From NCBI RefSeq assembly GCF_000176015.1, contig NZ_ACYY01000014.1:40345-104344 (forward strand): a stretch of 64,000 nucleotides of DNA, given 5' to 3'. The notes under the pieces are model-generated. The model was not told the origin of the DNA, searched no databases, and worked only from the letters and a program-made list of their open reading frames with translations. Positions 26,046 through 35,559 of the stretch are shown one piece after another (position 1 is the first letter of the stretch; each line of letters starts with the position of its first letter). Origin of the DNA: Rhodobacter ferrooxidans (GTDB lineage Bacteria > Pseudomonadota > Alphaproteobacteria > Rhodobacterales > Rhodobacteraceae). The position numbers and the translations under genes were made by a program.

Positions 26046-29000
26046 ATGAGCAGCCCCCGATTCATCCATCTGCGTGTGCATACCGAACATTCCCTGCTGG
26101 AAGGGGCGGTGCCGGTGCAAAAGCTGATCGGGCTGTGCGTGGCGCAATCCATGCCTGCCGTGGCAATCACCGACACCAACAACATGTTCGCGGCGCTGGA
26201 GTTTTCGACCTATGCCGCCAGCGCCGGGGTGCAGCCGATCATCGGCTGTCAGGTCAGTCTGGCGCATGATCCGGCAGGTCCCGGCGAACGGCCACGGGCG
26301 GCGGCCCCCATCGTGCTGCTGGCGCAATCGGAAGCCGGGTATCTGAACCTGATGAAGCTGAACACCTGCCTTTATATCGGCAAGGCCGGGCAGTTGCCGC
26401 AACTGACGGTGGCCGAACTGGCGGCGCACGCCCGGGGCCTGATCTGCCTGACCGGTGGCCCGGATGGCCCGTTGGGGCGGTTTCTGCAGGCCGGGCAGCG
26501 GCCCAAGGCGCAGGCCTTGCTGGAGAAGCTGGCGGCGATCTATCCCGGCAGGCTGTATATTGAGTTGCAGCGCCATCCCGGTGCGGGCGAGCAACTGCCC
26601 GAGGCCGAGCGTGCCAGCGAGCGCGGGCTGGTCGAGATGGCCTATGCCATGGGCCTGCCGCTGGTCGCCACCAACGATGTCTATTTCCCGAAAGCTGCGA
26701 TGTATGAGGCGCATGACGCGCTGTTGTGCATCGCCGAGGGCGCCTATGTCGATCAGCAAGGCCCGCGCCGCCGCCTGACGCCGCAGCATTATTTCAAGAC
26801 CGAGGCCGAGATGGCGACGCTGTTCGCTGACCTGCCGGAAGCCTTGGAAAACTCGGTCGAGATTGCCCGGCGCTGCGCCTTCAAGGTGGCCAAGCGCGAC
26901 CCGATCCTGCCGAAATTCGCCGATGACGAGGTGGAGGAGTTGCGGCGTCAGGCGGGCGAAGGGCTGGCGGCGCGGCTGGCCATCATCCCGCATGCGGTGC
27001 CGGTGGCGGAATACGAGGCACGGCTGGCGTTCGAATTGGGCATCATCGAGAAGATGAAATTCCCCGGCTATTTCCTGATCGTGGCCGATTTCATCAAATG
27101 GGCCAAGGGGCAGGGTATTCCGGTCGGGCCGGGGCGCGGCTCGGGGGCGGGCAGTCTGGTGGCCTATGCGCTGACCATCACCGATCTGGACCCCTTGCGC
27201 TACAAGCTGCTGTTTGAACGCTTTCTGAACCCCGAGCGGGTCAGCATGCCCGACTTCGACATCGACTTCTGCATGGACCGTCGGCAAGAGGTGATCGAAT
27301 ACGTCCAGCAGAAATATGGCCGCGACAAGGTGGGGCAGATCATCACCTTTGGCGCGCTGCTGTCGAAGGCCGCGATCCGCGACGTGGGCCGGGTGTTGCA
27401 GATGCCTTACGGCCAGGTGGACCGGCTGTCGAAGATGATCCCGGTCGAGGGCGTCAAGCCGGTGTCGATCACCAAGGCGCTGGCCGACGAGCCGCGACTG
27501 CGCGAGGCGGCCAAGGAAGAAGTGGTTGCCCGCCTGCTGGATTACGGCCAGCAGATCGAGGGGCTGTTGCGCAACGCCTCCACGCATGCCGCCGGGGTGG
27601 TGATCGGCGACCGGCCACTGGATGAATTGGTGCCGCTGTATCAAGACCCGCGGTCGGACATGCCGGCCACCCAGTTCAACATGAAATGGGTGGAAGCCGC
27701 CGGGCTGGTGAAGTTCGACTTTCTGGGGCTGAAGACCCTGACGGTGATCCAGAACGCGCTGGAACTGCTGGCCCAGCGCGGCATCGACATCGACATCAGC
27801 CTGATCCCGCTGGACGACGCGAAAACCTACGAGCTTTACGCCAGCGCCCGGACGGTGGCGGTGTTCCAGGTGGAAAGCTCTGGCATGATGGACGCGCTGC
27901 GCCGGATGAAGCCCACCTGCATCGAGGATATCGTGGCGCTGGTCGCCCTGTATCGCCCCGGCCCGATGGAGAACATTCCGACCTATTGCGAGGTCAAGAA
28001 CGGGCTGCGGCAGATCGAGTCCATCCACCCGACCATCGACCATATCCTGGCCGAAACCCAGGGCATCATCGTCTATCAGGAACAGGTGATGGAGATCGGT
28101 CAGGTGATGGCCGGATACTCCCTTGGCGGCGCCGACCTGCTGCGCCGTGCCATGGGCAAGAAGATCGCCGCCGAAATGGCCAAGGAGCGGCCCAAGTTCA
28201 TTGAAGGGGCTGCCAAGACCCACGGCGTTTCCAAGGAAAAGGCCGGTGAAGTCTTTGACCTGCTGGAGAAATTCGCCAACTACGGCTTCAACAAATCGCA
28301 CGCCGCCGCCTATGCCGTGGTCAGCTATCAGACCGCCTGGCTGAAGGCCAACCACCCCGTTGAATTCATGGCGGGCGTGATGAACTGCGATATCCACCTG
28401 ACCGACAAGCTGGCGGTTTACAAGCGCGAGGTGGACAAGCTGGGGATCAGGACGGTGGCGCCCTGCGTCAACGCCAGTCTTGCCAGCTTCAGCGTGCGCG
28501 ATGGCGCGGTGGTCTATGCGCTGGGGGCGCTGAAGAATGTCGGCGTCGAGGCGATGAAGCTGATCACCGAGGCGCGCGGGGCCAAGCCCTTTGCCAGCCT
28601 GTTCGATCTGGCCCGGCGGGTCGATCTGAAACGCATCGGCAAGCGCCCGCTGGAGATGCTGGCCCGTGCCGGGGCGTTTGACGTGCTGGACAGCAACCGC
28701 GCCCGGGTGTTCGACGCGCTGGATGCGCTGGGCAGCTATTCGGCGGCGATCCACGAGGCCCGCAACTCCAATCAGGTGTCGCTGTTCGGCGAGGCCGGGG
28801 CCGACCTGCCCGAACCCCGCCTGCCGTTCCGCGACGACTGGCTGCCGGTGGAACGGCTGTCGCAGGAGCATCAGGCGATCGGCTTCTACCTGTCGGGTCA
28901 CCCGCTGGACGACTACATGGGGCCGCTGAAACGCAAGCAGGTGATGACGCTGCACGAGTTGCACCTGCGCGCCACCGAGAATAGCCCGCTGATCGCCAAG

Positions 29001-29480
29001 ATCGCCGGTTCGGTGGCCTCGCGGCAGGAAAAGAAATCGGCCAAGGGCAACCGCTTTGCCTTTGTTTCACTGTCCGACCCGACCGGGCTTTACGAGGTCA
29101 CGGTGTTCTCCGACACGCTGGAAGCGGCGCGCGGGTTTCTGGAGCCGGGGATGAACGTGGTGCTGACGGTGAAGGCCGAACTGGAAGGCGAGACGCTGAA
29201 GCTGCTGGCCAATGCGGTGCAGCCGATTGATCAGGTGGCCGCCGAGGCCGGGGGGGCCAGCTTGCGCATCCACCTGAACCGCGCCGAAGCGGCGGCCTCG
29301 GTGGCAGCCCTGTTTGCGCGGGTGGAAAACAGCCGGTCGCGCGGGCAGATCATCCTGTGCATCCCCGACCAGACCGGCCGCGAGATCGACCTGACCCTGC
29401 CTGCCGATTACCCCGTCACCCCGCAGATCAAGGGTGCCATCAAGGCGATGCCCGGCGTGGTGCTGGTGGAAGAGGTCTAG
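26046..29480 (+). CDS. dnaE: DNA polymerase III alpha subunit
   Basis: 1144-residue replicative polymerase. The PHP domain at the N-terminus begins 'FIHLRVHTEHSLLEGA'. The C-family palm has 'GRGSGAGSLVAYAL' and the catalytic acids in 'MPDFDIDFCMDRR'. 'QIITFGALLSKAAIRDVGRVL' follows, then the tandem HhH region and an OB-fold domain ('AKIAGSVASRQEKKSAKG...FVSLSDPTG'). The length is typical of DnaE1. It is divergent from xdhA across 160 bases. Its TAG stop overlaps the stop of the convergent membrane-protein gene by three bases. Confidence 0.97.
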   Translation: MSSPRFIHLRVHTEHSLLEGAVPVQKLIGLCVAQSMPAVAITDTNNMFAALEFSTYAASAGVQPIIGCQVSLAHDPAGPGERPRAAAPIVLLAQSEAGYLNLMKLNTCLYIGKAGQLPQLTVAELAAHARGLICLTGGPDGPLGRFLQAGQRPKAQALLEKLAAIYPGRLYIELQRHPGAGEQLPEAERASERGLVEMAYAMGLPLVATNDVYFPKAAMYEAHDALLCIAEGAYVDQQGPRRRLTPQHYFKTEAEMATLFADLPEALENSVEIARRCAFKVAKRDPILPKFADDEVEELRRQAGEGLAARLAIIPHAVPVAEYEARLAFELGIIEKMKFPGYFLIVADFIKWAKGQGIPVGPGRGSGAGSLVAYALTITDLDPLRYKLLFERFLNPERVSMPDFDIDFCMDRRQEVIEYVQQKYGRDKVGQIITFGALLSKAAIRDVGRVLQMPYGQVDRLSKMIPVEGVKPVSITKALADEPRLREAAKEEVVARLLDYGQQIEGLLRNASTHAAGVVIGDRPLDELVPLYQDPRSDMPATQFNMKWVEAAGLVKFDFLGLKTLTVIQNALELLAQRGIDIDISLIPLDDAKTYELYASARTVAVFQVESSGMMDALRRMKPTCIEDIVALVALYRPGPMENIPTYCEVKNGLRQIESIHPTIDHILAETQGIIVYQEQVMEIGQVMAGYSLGGADLLRRAMGKKIAAEMAKERPKFIEGAAKTHGVSKEKAGEVFDLLEKFANYGFNKSHAAAYAVVSYQTAWLKANHPVEFMAGVMNCDIHLTDKLAVYKREVDKLGIRTVAPCVNASLASFSVRDGAVVYALGALKNVGVEAMKLITEARGAKPFASLFDLARRVDLKRIGKRPLEMLARAGAFDVLDSNRARVFDALDALGSYSAAIHEARNSNQVSLFGEAGADLPEPRLPFRDDWLPVERLSQEHQAIGFYLSGHPLDDYMGPLKRKQVMTLHELHLRATENSPLIAKIAGSVASRQEKKSAKGNRFAFVSLSDPTGLYEVTVFSDTLEAARGFLEPGMNVVLTVKAELEGETLKLLANAVQPIDQVAAEAGGASLRIHLNRAEAAASVAALFARVENSRSRGQIILCIPDQTGREIDLTLPADYPVTPQIKGAIKAMPGVVLVEEV

Positions 29481-29929
29481 GCTTTGCTTGCAGCACGGCG
29501 GCGCGGGGCCGTCAGGCGGCGACCATCGCGCAGGTTCAGGCCCAGCAGCGTCAGGTTGGTAGCCCCCGCCAGCAACTCCAGCCCCTGCACGGCATAGAAG
29601 GCCGCATCGAACGCCCCGGCCTGCGACTTCCACGACAGGAACAGCGCCGCGGGTATCAGCACCAGCACGCCATTGGCCGCCACGAACGGCATCCGCTTGC
29701 GCTTGGCGCCGATCAGCCCGGCGCTGCGCCCCTTGGCCAGACGAAACCCGGTGGCACCGACCGCAGCCATTGCCGGGATCAGCAGCAGGAAGCCGTAGGG
29801 GATCAGGGTTTTCACCGTGACAATGGCGGATTGGGTCAGAAACAGTTCCGAAATCAGGGTCGAAAGCCAGAAGCTGGCGATGGTCAGGGCGGCAATTGCG
29901 CCCGACACCCGGTGCATGACGGACAACAT
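29477..29929 (-). CDS. Small four-helix membrane protein, MarR-linked
   Basis: 150 residues with four hydrophobic segments: around 8-30 (VSGAIAALTIASFWLSTLIS), 38-60, 82-100 and 108-130. The C-terminus is basic (RRRAASKA). I do not recognise a named family. It is divergent from a MarR regulator with a palindromic operator between the two starts, so its expression is probably repressed by MarR. An export or stress role would fit such pairs, but nothing in the protein proves it. Confidence 0.7.
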   Translation of the reverse strand: MLSVMHRVSGAIAALTIASFWLSTLISELFLTQSAIVTVKTLIPYGFLLLIPAMAAVGATGFRLAKGRSAGLIGAKRKRMPFVAANGVLVLIPAALFLSWKSQAGAFDAAFYAVQGLELLAGATNLTLLGLNLRDGRRLTAPRRRAASKA

Positions 29930-29947
29930 CTGAGTCTCCCCATAAAG

Positions 29948-29981
29948 ATAGCTTGCTATGTGTTATTGCATAGCCAGCTAT
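29948..29981. promoter_or_regulatory. Palindromic operator between MarR regulator and membrane-protein gene
   Basis: ATAGCTTGCTATG (29948-29960) faces GCATAGCCAGCTAT (29968-29981), an inverted repeat of 13-14 bases with two mismatches and a short AT-rich spacer. It fills the gap between the divergent starts and is unusually AT-rich for this genome. That is the expected place for a MarR autoregulatory site. Confidence 0.7.
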
Positions 29982-29999
29982 ATGATGCAAGACTGCGGC

Positions 30000-30437
30000 A
30001 TGGACTTTGATCGTGACGCATCGACGGGCTATCTGGTCAACCTGCTGGCCCGGCTGCTGGCCAAGCAGCTGGAGGCGCGGATCAAGCCGCATGGGCTGGC
30101 GCTGGGGGCGTTTCCGGCGCTGCTGCACCTGTGGGAAAACGACGGCCTGACCCAGAAAGACCTGGTGGACCGCCTCGGGATCGAGCAGCCGACCATGGCG
30201 GCCACGCTGGCGCGGATGGAGCGCGACGGGCTGGTGACCCGGCAGAAGGACGAGGCCGACGCAAGGGTGCAGCGCGTGCGCCTGACCCCGCGCGCCCGTG
30301 CCCTGAAGCAGGTGGCGATTGCCGAGGCGGCAGAGGTGAACGCGCTGGCGCTGTCCGGGCTGGAGCCGGGCGAACAGCGGCAGTTTCTGGAGAACCTGCG
30401 CCAGGTGATCACGGCCTTGCAGCCCCCCAAGGCGTGA
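30000..30437 (+). CDS. MarR-family transcriptional regulator
   Basis: 145 residues from MDFDRDAS. Winged-helix core: 'LTQKDLVDRLGIEQPTMAATLARMERDGLVTRQKDEADARVQRVRLTPRARAL', with the wing Asp/Arg pair (DEADAR) typical of MarR. Terminal helices form the dimer interface. ATGs at 29982 and 29985 lie directly after the operator palindrome and lack a ribosome site, so 30000 is preferred, though its own Shine-Dalgarno is weak. It probably represses itself and the divergent membrane protein until a phenolic or other ligand binds. Confidence 0.9.
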   Translation: MDFDRDASTGYLVNLLARLLAKQLEARIKPHGLALGAFPALLHLWENDGLTQKDLVDRLGIEQPTMAATLARMERDGLVTRQKDEADARVQRVRLTPRARALKQVAIAEAAEVNALALSGLEPGEQRQFLENLRQVITALQPPKA

Positions 30438-30443
30438 CCGGCG

Positions 30444-31520
30444 CTACCGCACCACCCGCCCCGCCATCGCCCGGGCGATGCTGACACTCAGCACGATCCG
30501 CGCCACGTGATGCGCGGTGACATAGACCACGCTCATTTGCAGGCTTAATGCGATCAGGCTCATCTCGGCCAGACCACCCGGCGCGAAGGCCAGAAAGGCC
30601 GCCGCCACCGGTTGCCCGACCAGCGGCCCCACCGCCAGCGCAAAGCCTAACGCCAGCACCAGCGCCACCGCGGCATTGGCCAGCGCCAGCCGCGCCGCAC
30701 GCACCAACGTGCCCGGCGGCATGCCGGCGAACCGCGCCCCCAGCACCGAGCCGATCACCACCTGCGTCGCCCCCACCGCCCAAGCTGGTGGCACCGTCTG
30801 GGTGCCTCCCGCCAGATGCAGCAGAGCCGAGGCGATGATCGGCCCGGTCATGATCGCTGCAGGCAGCCGCAACCAGCGCCCGCCCCAGAACCCGCCCACA
30901 CCTGCCGCCAGCAGCATCGCCGCATCCCCCCAGCCCAACGGCACCGAGGCCCCGACCATCTTCGCGCCAGAGGCCGAGCCAACCGCATGGCCGGTCAGCG
31001 CCATGAAGGCCAGCGGCACCGCCACGATGGTCAGGATCAGCCGCAGGAACTGCAACAGCACCAGCATCTGCCCGTCGGCCCCCGCCTCTTCGCCCAGCGT
31101 CACCGATTCGATCAGGCCGCCCGGCACCGAACCGAAGAACGCCGTGCTGCGGTCGAGCCCGCCACGGCGGTAAATCCAGAAGCCGCAAAGATGCGCCGCC
31201 GGGATGTAAAGGCAAAGCGCCAGCAGGCTGGCCCACCACCCCGGTATCTGCGCCAGCACCGCAGGCGTGAACGCGCCACCGATCGCCACCCCGATCACCG
31301 GCACGAAAAAGAACCGCAGCTTTGGCGGCACCGCGACCTGTCGCCCGAACGGCCTTCGCCCCAGGGCAGCCACGCTGCCTACCGTCAGCAACGACCCCAG
31401 CATCAGCCCCAGCGGCACCGACAGAGCCCACCCCAACAGCCCACCGGCCGTGCCAATCGCCAGGGTGATGGCAAGTGCAGGCAGATCAAGGGCGGCGATG
31501 GGGAGGGCAGGGCGGCGCAT
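30444..31520 (-). CDS. AbrB-family putative membrane transporter/regulator
   Basis: 358 residues, highly hydrophobic, with an internal duplication of about five or six helices per half. Family-like segments are 'FFFVPVIGVAIGGAFTP', 'FFGSVPGGLIESVTLGEEAGAD' in the first half and 'FLAFAPGGLAEMSLIALSL' in the second; the repeated 'PGGL.E' is the clear mark. This matches the AbrB/ammonia-monooxygenase-like Pfam family, of poorly known function. An upstream GTG at 31556 would add 12 residues; the ATG at 31520 is used here. It converges on marR. Confidence 0.82.
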   Translation of the reverse strand: MRRPALPIAALDLPALAITLAIGTAGGLLGWALSVPLGLMLGSLLTVGSVAALGRRPFGRQVAVPPKLRFFFVPVIGVAIGGAFTPAVLAQIPGWWASLLALCLYIPAAHLCGFWIYRRGGLDRSTAFFGSVPGGLIESVTLGEEAGADGQMLVLLQFLRLILTIVAVPLAFMALTGHAVGSASGAKMVGASVPLGWGDAAMLLAAGVGGFWGGRWLRLPAAIMTGPIIASALLHLAGGTQTVPPAWAVGATQVVIGSVLGARFAGMPPGTLVRAARLALANAAVALVLALGFALAVGPLVGQPVAAAFLAFAPGGLAEMSLIALSLQMSVVYVTAHHVARIVLSVSIARAMAGRVVR

Positions 31521-31644
31521 CACCGCTGCAGCCAAACAGGCGGCGGTGCAGACCACAACCCCCTTGGTGCGCGCGTTGGCGGCAAGGTGGATCCGAGCTT
31601 GCAGGGAAAACCGGAAACGGGCGCCCCGGAGGGGGCGCCTTTGG

Positions 31645-32217
31645 TCACTTCACATCGGCGGCGGTGTCGTCGCGTTCCACCCGCGGCTCGCGCGGCGGGC
31701 GGCCGATCACGTCGCGCAATTCGTCCAGCTCGATGAAATTGTCGGCCTGACGGCGCAATTCGTCTGCGATCATCGGCGGCTGGCTGCGGATGGTGGACAC
31801 CACCGACACCCGAACCCCCTGACGTTGCAGGCTTTCCACCAGCGGCCGGAAATCGCCATCCCCCGAAAACAGCACCACATGATCGACATGCGGTGCCAGT
31901 TCCATGGCGTTCACCGTCAGCTCGATGTCCATGTTGCCCTTCACCTTCCGCCGTCCCTGGCTGTCGGTGTATTCCTTGGCGGGCTTGGTCACCATCGAGA
32001 AGCCGTTGTAATGCAGCCAGTCCACCAGCGGCCGGATCGGCGAATATTCGTCATTCTCCAGCAGGGCCGTATAGTAGAAGGCGCGCAACAGCTTGCCGCG
32101 ACGCATGAATTCCTGACGCAGCAGCCGGTAGTCGATGTCGAATCCCAGCGCCTTGGCGGCCGCATAAAGATTCGAGCCATCAATGAACAACGCCAGCCGG
32201 TCATCCTTGTAAAACAT
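31645..32217 (-). CDS. NYN-domain (LabA/DUF88) protein
   Basis: 190 residues of the PIN-like NYN fold. Acidic motifs: 'LALFIDGSNLYAA' (first Asp), 'GNMDIELTVNAMELAPHVDHVVLFSGDGDFRPLVE' (second and third Asp). Together they form the expected metal-binding nuclease site. NYN proteins such as LabA-like ones are probable RNases; no target is known here. GAGGGG lies 7-12 bases before the ATG. It is divergent from folK. Confidence 0.87.
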   Translation of the reverse strand: MFYKDDRLALFIDGSNLYAAAKALGFDIDYRLLRQEFMRRGKLLRAFYYTALLENDEYSPIRPLVDWLHYNGFSMVTKPAKEYTDSQGRRKVKGNMDIELTVNAMELAPHVDHVVLFSGDGDFRPLVESLQRQGVRVSVVSTIRSQPPMIADELRRQADNFIELDELRDVIGRPPREPRVERDDTAADVK

Positions 32218-32321
32218 CTTTTTTCCCCTCAAACCTGCTTCACCGACCAAGGGTCCCGAAAGCTCGGCGCGCTTGAACGCCCGATGAAAAGCACCGTCAA
32301 ATAGCAGTGGCACCAGACTAC

Positions 32322-32930
32322 ATGCAAGCCATCCCCGACGAAAGAGCCGCGTCCAGCCACGGCAACATATTACACGCACTGGTTGCGCTTGGCGCTAACC
32401 TGCCGCATGAAAATCGCCTTCCCGCTGAAATTCTTCGGGCGGCGTTGGCGCGGTTTCCAGCTGAAGGTCTTGAAATCGTAGCACAAAGCCGGTTTTATGC
32501 CACGCCATGCTTTCCGGCGGGGGCTGGGCCGGATTATGTGAACGCCTGCGTCAAGATTGCCGTAAGGGAAACAATGACGGCGGCGGCGATCCTGGGCGCG
32601 CTGCACCGAATCGAGGCGGGTTTCGGGCGGGAACGCACCGCGCGCTGGGCCGGGCGCACGCTGGATCTGGACCTGCTGGCGCTGGGCGATGCGGTTTTGC
32701 CCGATGCCGAAACCCAAAGCCAATGGCGCAATCTGGACCCCGCGGCGCAGGCCCGCGAGGTGCCGGGTGATTTGATCCTGCCGCACCCGCGCCTGCAAGA
32801 CCGCGCCTTCGTGCTGGTGCCGCTGGCCGAGGTGGCACCCGACTGGCGCCATCCGCTGCTGGGCAAAACCGTGGCGCAGATGCTGGCCGCCTTGCCGCAA
32901 GCCGACCGGGATGCGGTGATTTTGCTGTGA
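32322..32930 (+). CDS. folK: 2-amino-4-hydroxy-6-hydroxymethyldihydropteridine pyrophosphokinase
   Basis: 202-residue HPPK of folate synthesis, which transfers pyrophosphate from ATP to 6-hydroxymethyl-dihydropterin. Signature segments are VALGANLP near the N-terminus, '[23 protein letters not shown]', '[27 protein letters not shown]' (the metal-binding DLD) and '[23 protein letters not shown]'. It is longer than the 160-residue E. coli enzyme at the N-terminus. The true start could be GTG at 32307 or ATG at 32322. rpoZ follows with its own promoter. Confidence 0.93.
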   Translation: MQAIPDERAASSHGNILHALVALGANLPHENRLPAEILRAALARFPAEGLEIVAQSRFYATPCFPAGAGPDYVNACVKIAVRETMTAAAILGALHRIEAGFGRERTARWAGRTLDLDLLALGDAVLPDAETQSQWRNLDPAAQAREVPGDLILPHPRLQDRAFVLVPLAEVAPDWRHPLLGKTVAQMLAALPQADRDAVILL

Positions 32931-32959
32931 TTTGCCCCGCTGCGGCGCGGAATCGGCGC

Positions 32960-32988
32960 TTGTCAAGCCTGCCGTCCCGCCTTACATA
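32960..32988 (+). promoter_or_regulatory. Probable sigma-70 promoter of rpoZ
   Basis: TTGTCA (32960-32965), a 17-base spacer and TACATA (32983-32988) lie 39 bases upstream of the rpoZ start, after the folK stop. The match to the -35/-10 consensus is good. Confidence 0.55.
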
Positions 32989-33026
32989 GGCCGTTCCATG
33001 CCCCAAATCCGCAAATGGAGTCGCAT

Positions 33027-33380
33027 ATGGCCCGCGTGACGGTTGAAGATTGCGTTGACAAGGTTCCGAACCGGTTCGAACTGGTGATGCTGGCCGCCCA
33101 CCGGGCGCGCGAGATCACCGCAGGCTCGCCGGTGACGGTTGACCGCGACAACGACAAGAACCCGGTCGTGTCCTTGCGCGAGATTGCCGACGAGACCCAG
33201 CTTGCCGACGCGCTGCGCGAGCGGATGATCGAAAGCCACCAGACCCAGATCGAGATCGACGAGCCCGAAGACGACGACATGGCGCAACTGATGAGCGGCG
33301 AGATGGATCGCCCGATGCAGGACGACATGTCGGAAGAGCGGATGCTGCGGATGCTGATGGAAGCGCAGGGCGAGAACTGA
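33027..33380 (+). CDS. rpoZ: RNA polymerase omega subunit
   Basis: 117 residues. [30 protein letters not shown] is the conserved omega core that wraps the beta' C-terminus. An acidic, Met-rich tail is typical of alphaproteobacteria. GGAG six bases before the ATG at 33027 fixes the start; an in-frame ATG at 33015 lacks this. It precedes rsh by 40 bases, a widely conserved pairing that links omega and ppGpp. Confidence 0.95.
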   Translation: MARVTVEDCVDKVPNRFELVMLAAHRAREITAGSPVTVDRDNDKNPVVSLREIADETQLADALRERMIESHQTQIEIDEPEDDDMAQLMSGEMDRPMQDDMSEERMLRMLMEAQGEN

Positions 33381-33420
33381 GCGCCACCGCCTGAGCGGCA
33401 GGGACCGGGAAAGACCTGCA

Positions 33421-35538
33421 ATGATCGACGTCGAAGACCTTGTCGCCCTGGTCCACAACTACAACCCGCGCAGCAATGCCGACCTGATCCGCCGCGCCTA
33501 TGCCTATGGCAAGCAGATGCACGAGGGGCAGAAACGCCACTCGGGCGATGATTATTTCACCCATCCGGTGGCGGTGGCGGCGATTCTGACCGAACAGCGG
33601 CTGGACGATGCCACCATCGTCACGGCGCTGCTGCACGACACCATCGAAGACACCAAATCCACCTATACCGAGGTTCAGCGGCTGTTTGGCGACGAGGTTG
33701 CCGAACTGGTCGATGGCGTGACCAAGCTGACCAACCTGCAACTGTCTTCCGCCGAAAGCAAGCAGGCGGAAAACTTCCGCAAGCTGTTCATGGCGATGTC
33801 GAAGGATCTGCGGGTGATCCTGGTCAAGCTGGCCGACCGGCTGCACAACATGCGCACCATCAAGAGCATGCGTGCCGAAAAGCAGGCGCAGAAGGCGCGC
33901 GAGACCATGGAGATCTTTGCGCCGCTGGCCGGGCGCATGGGCATGCAATGGATGCGCGACGAGCTGGAAGACCTGTCGTTCCGGGTGCTGAACCCCGACG
34001 CGCGCAACTCGATCATCCGCCGTTTCATCACCTTGCAGCGCGAAACCGGCGATGTGGTCCACAAGATCACCGCCGACATCCGCAACGAGCTGGAAAAGGC
34101 CAGGATCGAGGCCGATGTCTATGGCCGGGCGAAAAAGCCTTATTCGATCTGGCGCAAGATGCAGGAGAAGGATCTGGCGTTCTCCAGCCTCTCGGACATC
34201 TACGGCTTTCGGGTGATCACCGCCACCGAGACCGATTGCTACCGCGTGCTGGGGGTCATTCACCAGCGTTGGCGGGCGGTGCCGGGGCGGTTCAAGGATT
34301 ATATCAGCCAGCCGAAATCGAACGGTTACCGCAGCATCCACACCACCGTTTCGGGCCGCGACGGCAAGCGGGTCGAGGTGCAGATCCGCACCCGGCAGAT
34401 GCACGAGGTGGCCGAGGCCGGGGTGGCGGCGCACTGGTCCTACCGCGAGGGCGAGCGGGCGCACAACCCGTTTGCCGTTGATCCGGCGCGCTGGATTGCC
34501 GGCATCACCGAACGGCTGGACGAAGACGACCACGACGACTTCATGGAAAACGTCAAGCTGGAGATGTATACCGATCAGGTGTTCTGCTTCACGCCCAAGG
34601 GCGATGTGATCCAGATGCCGCGTGGTGCTACGCCACTGGATTACGCCTATGCCATCCACACCCGCATCGGCAATTCCTGCGTTTCCGCCAAGATCGACGG
34701 CATCCGGGTGCCGCTGTGGACCCGCCTGAAGAACGGCCAGTCGGTCGAGATCATCACCGCCGAGGGTCAGCGGCCGCAGGCGTCGTGGATCGACATCGTG
34801 ACGACCGGTCGGGCCAAGGCGGCGATCCGGCGCAGCTTGCGCGAGGAAGACCGGGGCCGGTTCGTGAAACTGGGGCAGGAACTGGCGCGGGCGGCGTTTG
34901 ATCATGTGGGCCGCAAGGCCACCGACAAGGCCTTGCGCACCGCCGCCAAGATGCTGGGGCTGGTGGACGAGACCGATCTGTTGGCGCAGCTTGGCTCGGC
35001 AGAACTGACCGCCCGCAAGGTGATCGAGACGCTTTACCCCGAGCTTGCCACTTCACAGGCCGCCGAGGTCGATGCCCAGCGCCCGGTGGTGGGCCTGCCG
35101 CCGACCCAGACCTACAACCGCGCCCGCTGCTGCCAGCCAGTGCCGGGTGAACGCATCGTCGGCATCACCTATCGCGGCCAGGGCGTGGTGGTGCATGCCA
35201 TCGACTGCCCGGCGCTGGAGGAATTTGAAGAACAGCCGACCCGCTGGGTCGATCTGCACTGGCAGGCCGGGCGGCATGCGGCGGTGCATACCGTCAGCCT
35301 GAACCTGACGATTTCCAACGATGCCGGGGTGCTGGGCCATATCTGCACCTTGATCGGCGGCCAGAAGGCCAATATCTCTGACTTGCACTTCGTTGATCGG
35401 AAACCGGATTATTACCGGTTGCTGGTTGACGTCGATCTGCGCGATCTGGAACATCTGCACGCGGTGATGACGGCGCTTGAAGCCGAAACCGATGTGGCGC
35501 AGATTTCCCGGCAACGGGATCTGAGCAAGAAGCCCTGA
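33421..35538 (+). CDS. rsh: Bifunctional (p)ppGpp synthetase/hydrolase, RelA/SpoT family
   Basis: 705 residues. N-terminal HD hydrolase domain: 'HSGDDYFTHPVAVAAIL' and 'ATIVTALLHDTIEDT' with the HDxxED metal site intact. Synthetase domain: 'KKPYSIWRKMQEKDLAFSSLSDIYGFRVI' and 'SQPKSNGYRSIHTTV', also intact. TGS domain: 'VFCFTPKGDVIQMPRGATPLDYAYAIH'. C-terminal zinc-finger/ACT regions: 'RCCQPVPGERI' and a final ACT. Both activities should work, so this is a single Rsh that sets ppGpp in this organism. Confidence 0.96.
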   Translation: MIDVEDLVALVHNYNPRSNADLIRRAYAYGKQMHEGQKRHSGDDYFTHPVAVAAILTEQRLDDATIVTALLHDTIEDTKSTYTEVQRLFGDEVAELVDGVTKLTNLQLSSAESKQAENFRKLFMAMSKDLRVILVKLADRLHNMRTIKSMRAEKQAQKARETMEIFAPLAGRMGMQWMRDELEDLSFRVLNPDARNSIIRRFITLQRETGDVVHKITADIRNELEKARIEADVYGRAKKPYSIWRKMQEKDLAFSSLSDIYGFRVITATETDCYRVLGVIHQRWRAVPGRFKDYISQPKSNGYRSIHTTVSGRDGKRVEVQIRTRQMHEVAEAGVAAHWSYREGERAHNPFAVDPARWIAGITERLDEDDHDDFMENVKLEMYTDQVFCFTPKGDVIQMPRGATPLDYAYAIHTRIGNSCVSAKIDGIRVPLWTRLKNGQSVEIITAEGQRPQASWIDIVTTGRAKAAIRRSLREEDRGRFVKLGQELARAAFDHVGRKATDKALRTAAKMLGLVDETDLLAQLGSAELTARKVIETLYPELATSQAAEVDAQRPVVGLPPTQTYNRARCCQPVPGERIVGITYRGQGVVVHAIDCPALEEFEEQPTRWVDLHWQAGRHAAVHTVSLNLTISNDAGVLGHICTLIGGQKANISDLHFVDRKPDYYRLLVDVDLRDLEHLHAVMTALEAETDVAQISRQRDLSKKP

Positions 35539-35559
35539 GGGGCAGAGGGGCGGCACAAG

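Noticed and set aside
26010..28964. A 984-codon open frame opposite dnaE
   Set aside because: It is antisense to an intact DNA polymerase III alpha gene. Such long empty frames are expected in GC-rich DNA.
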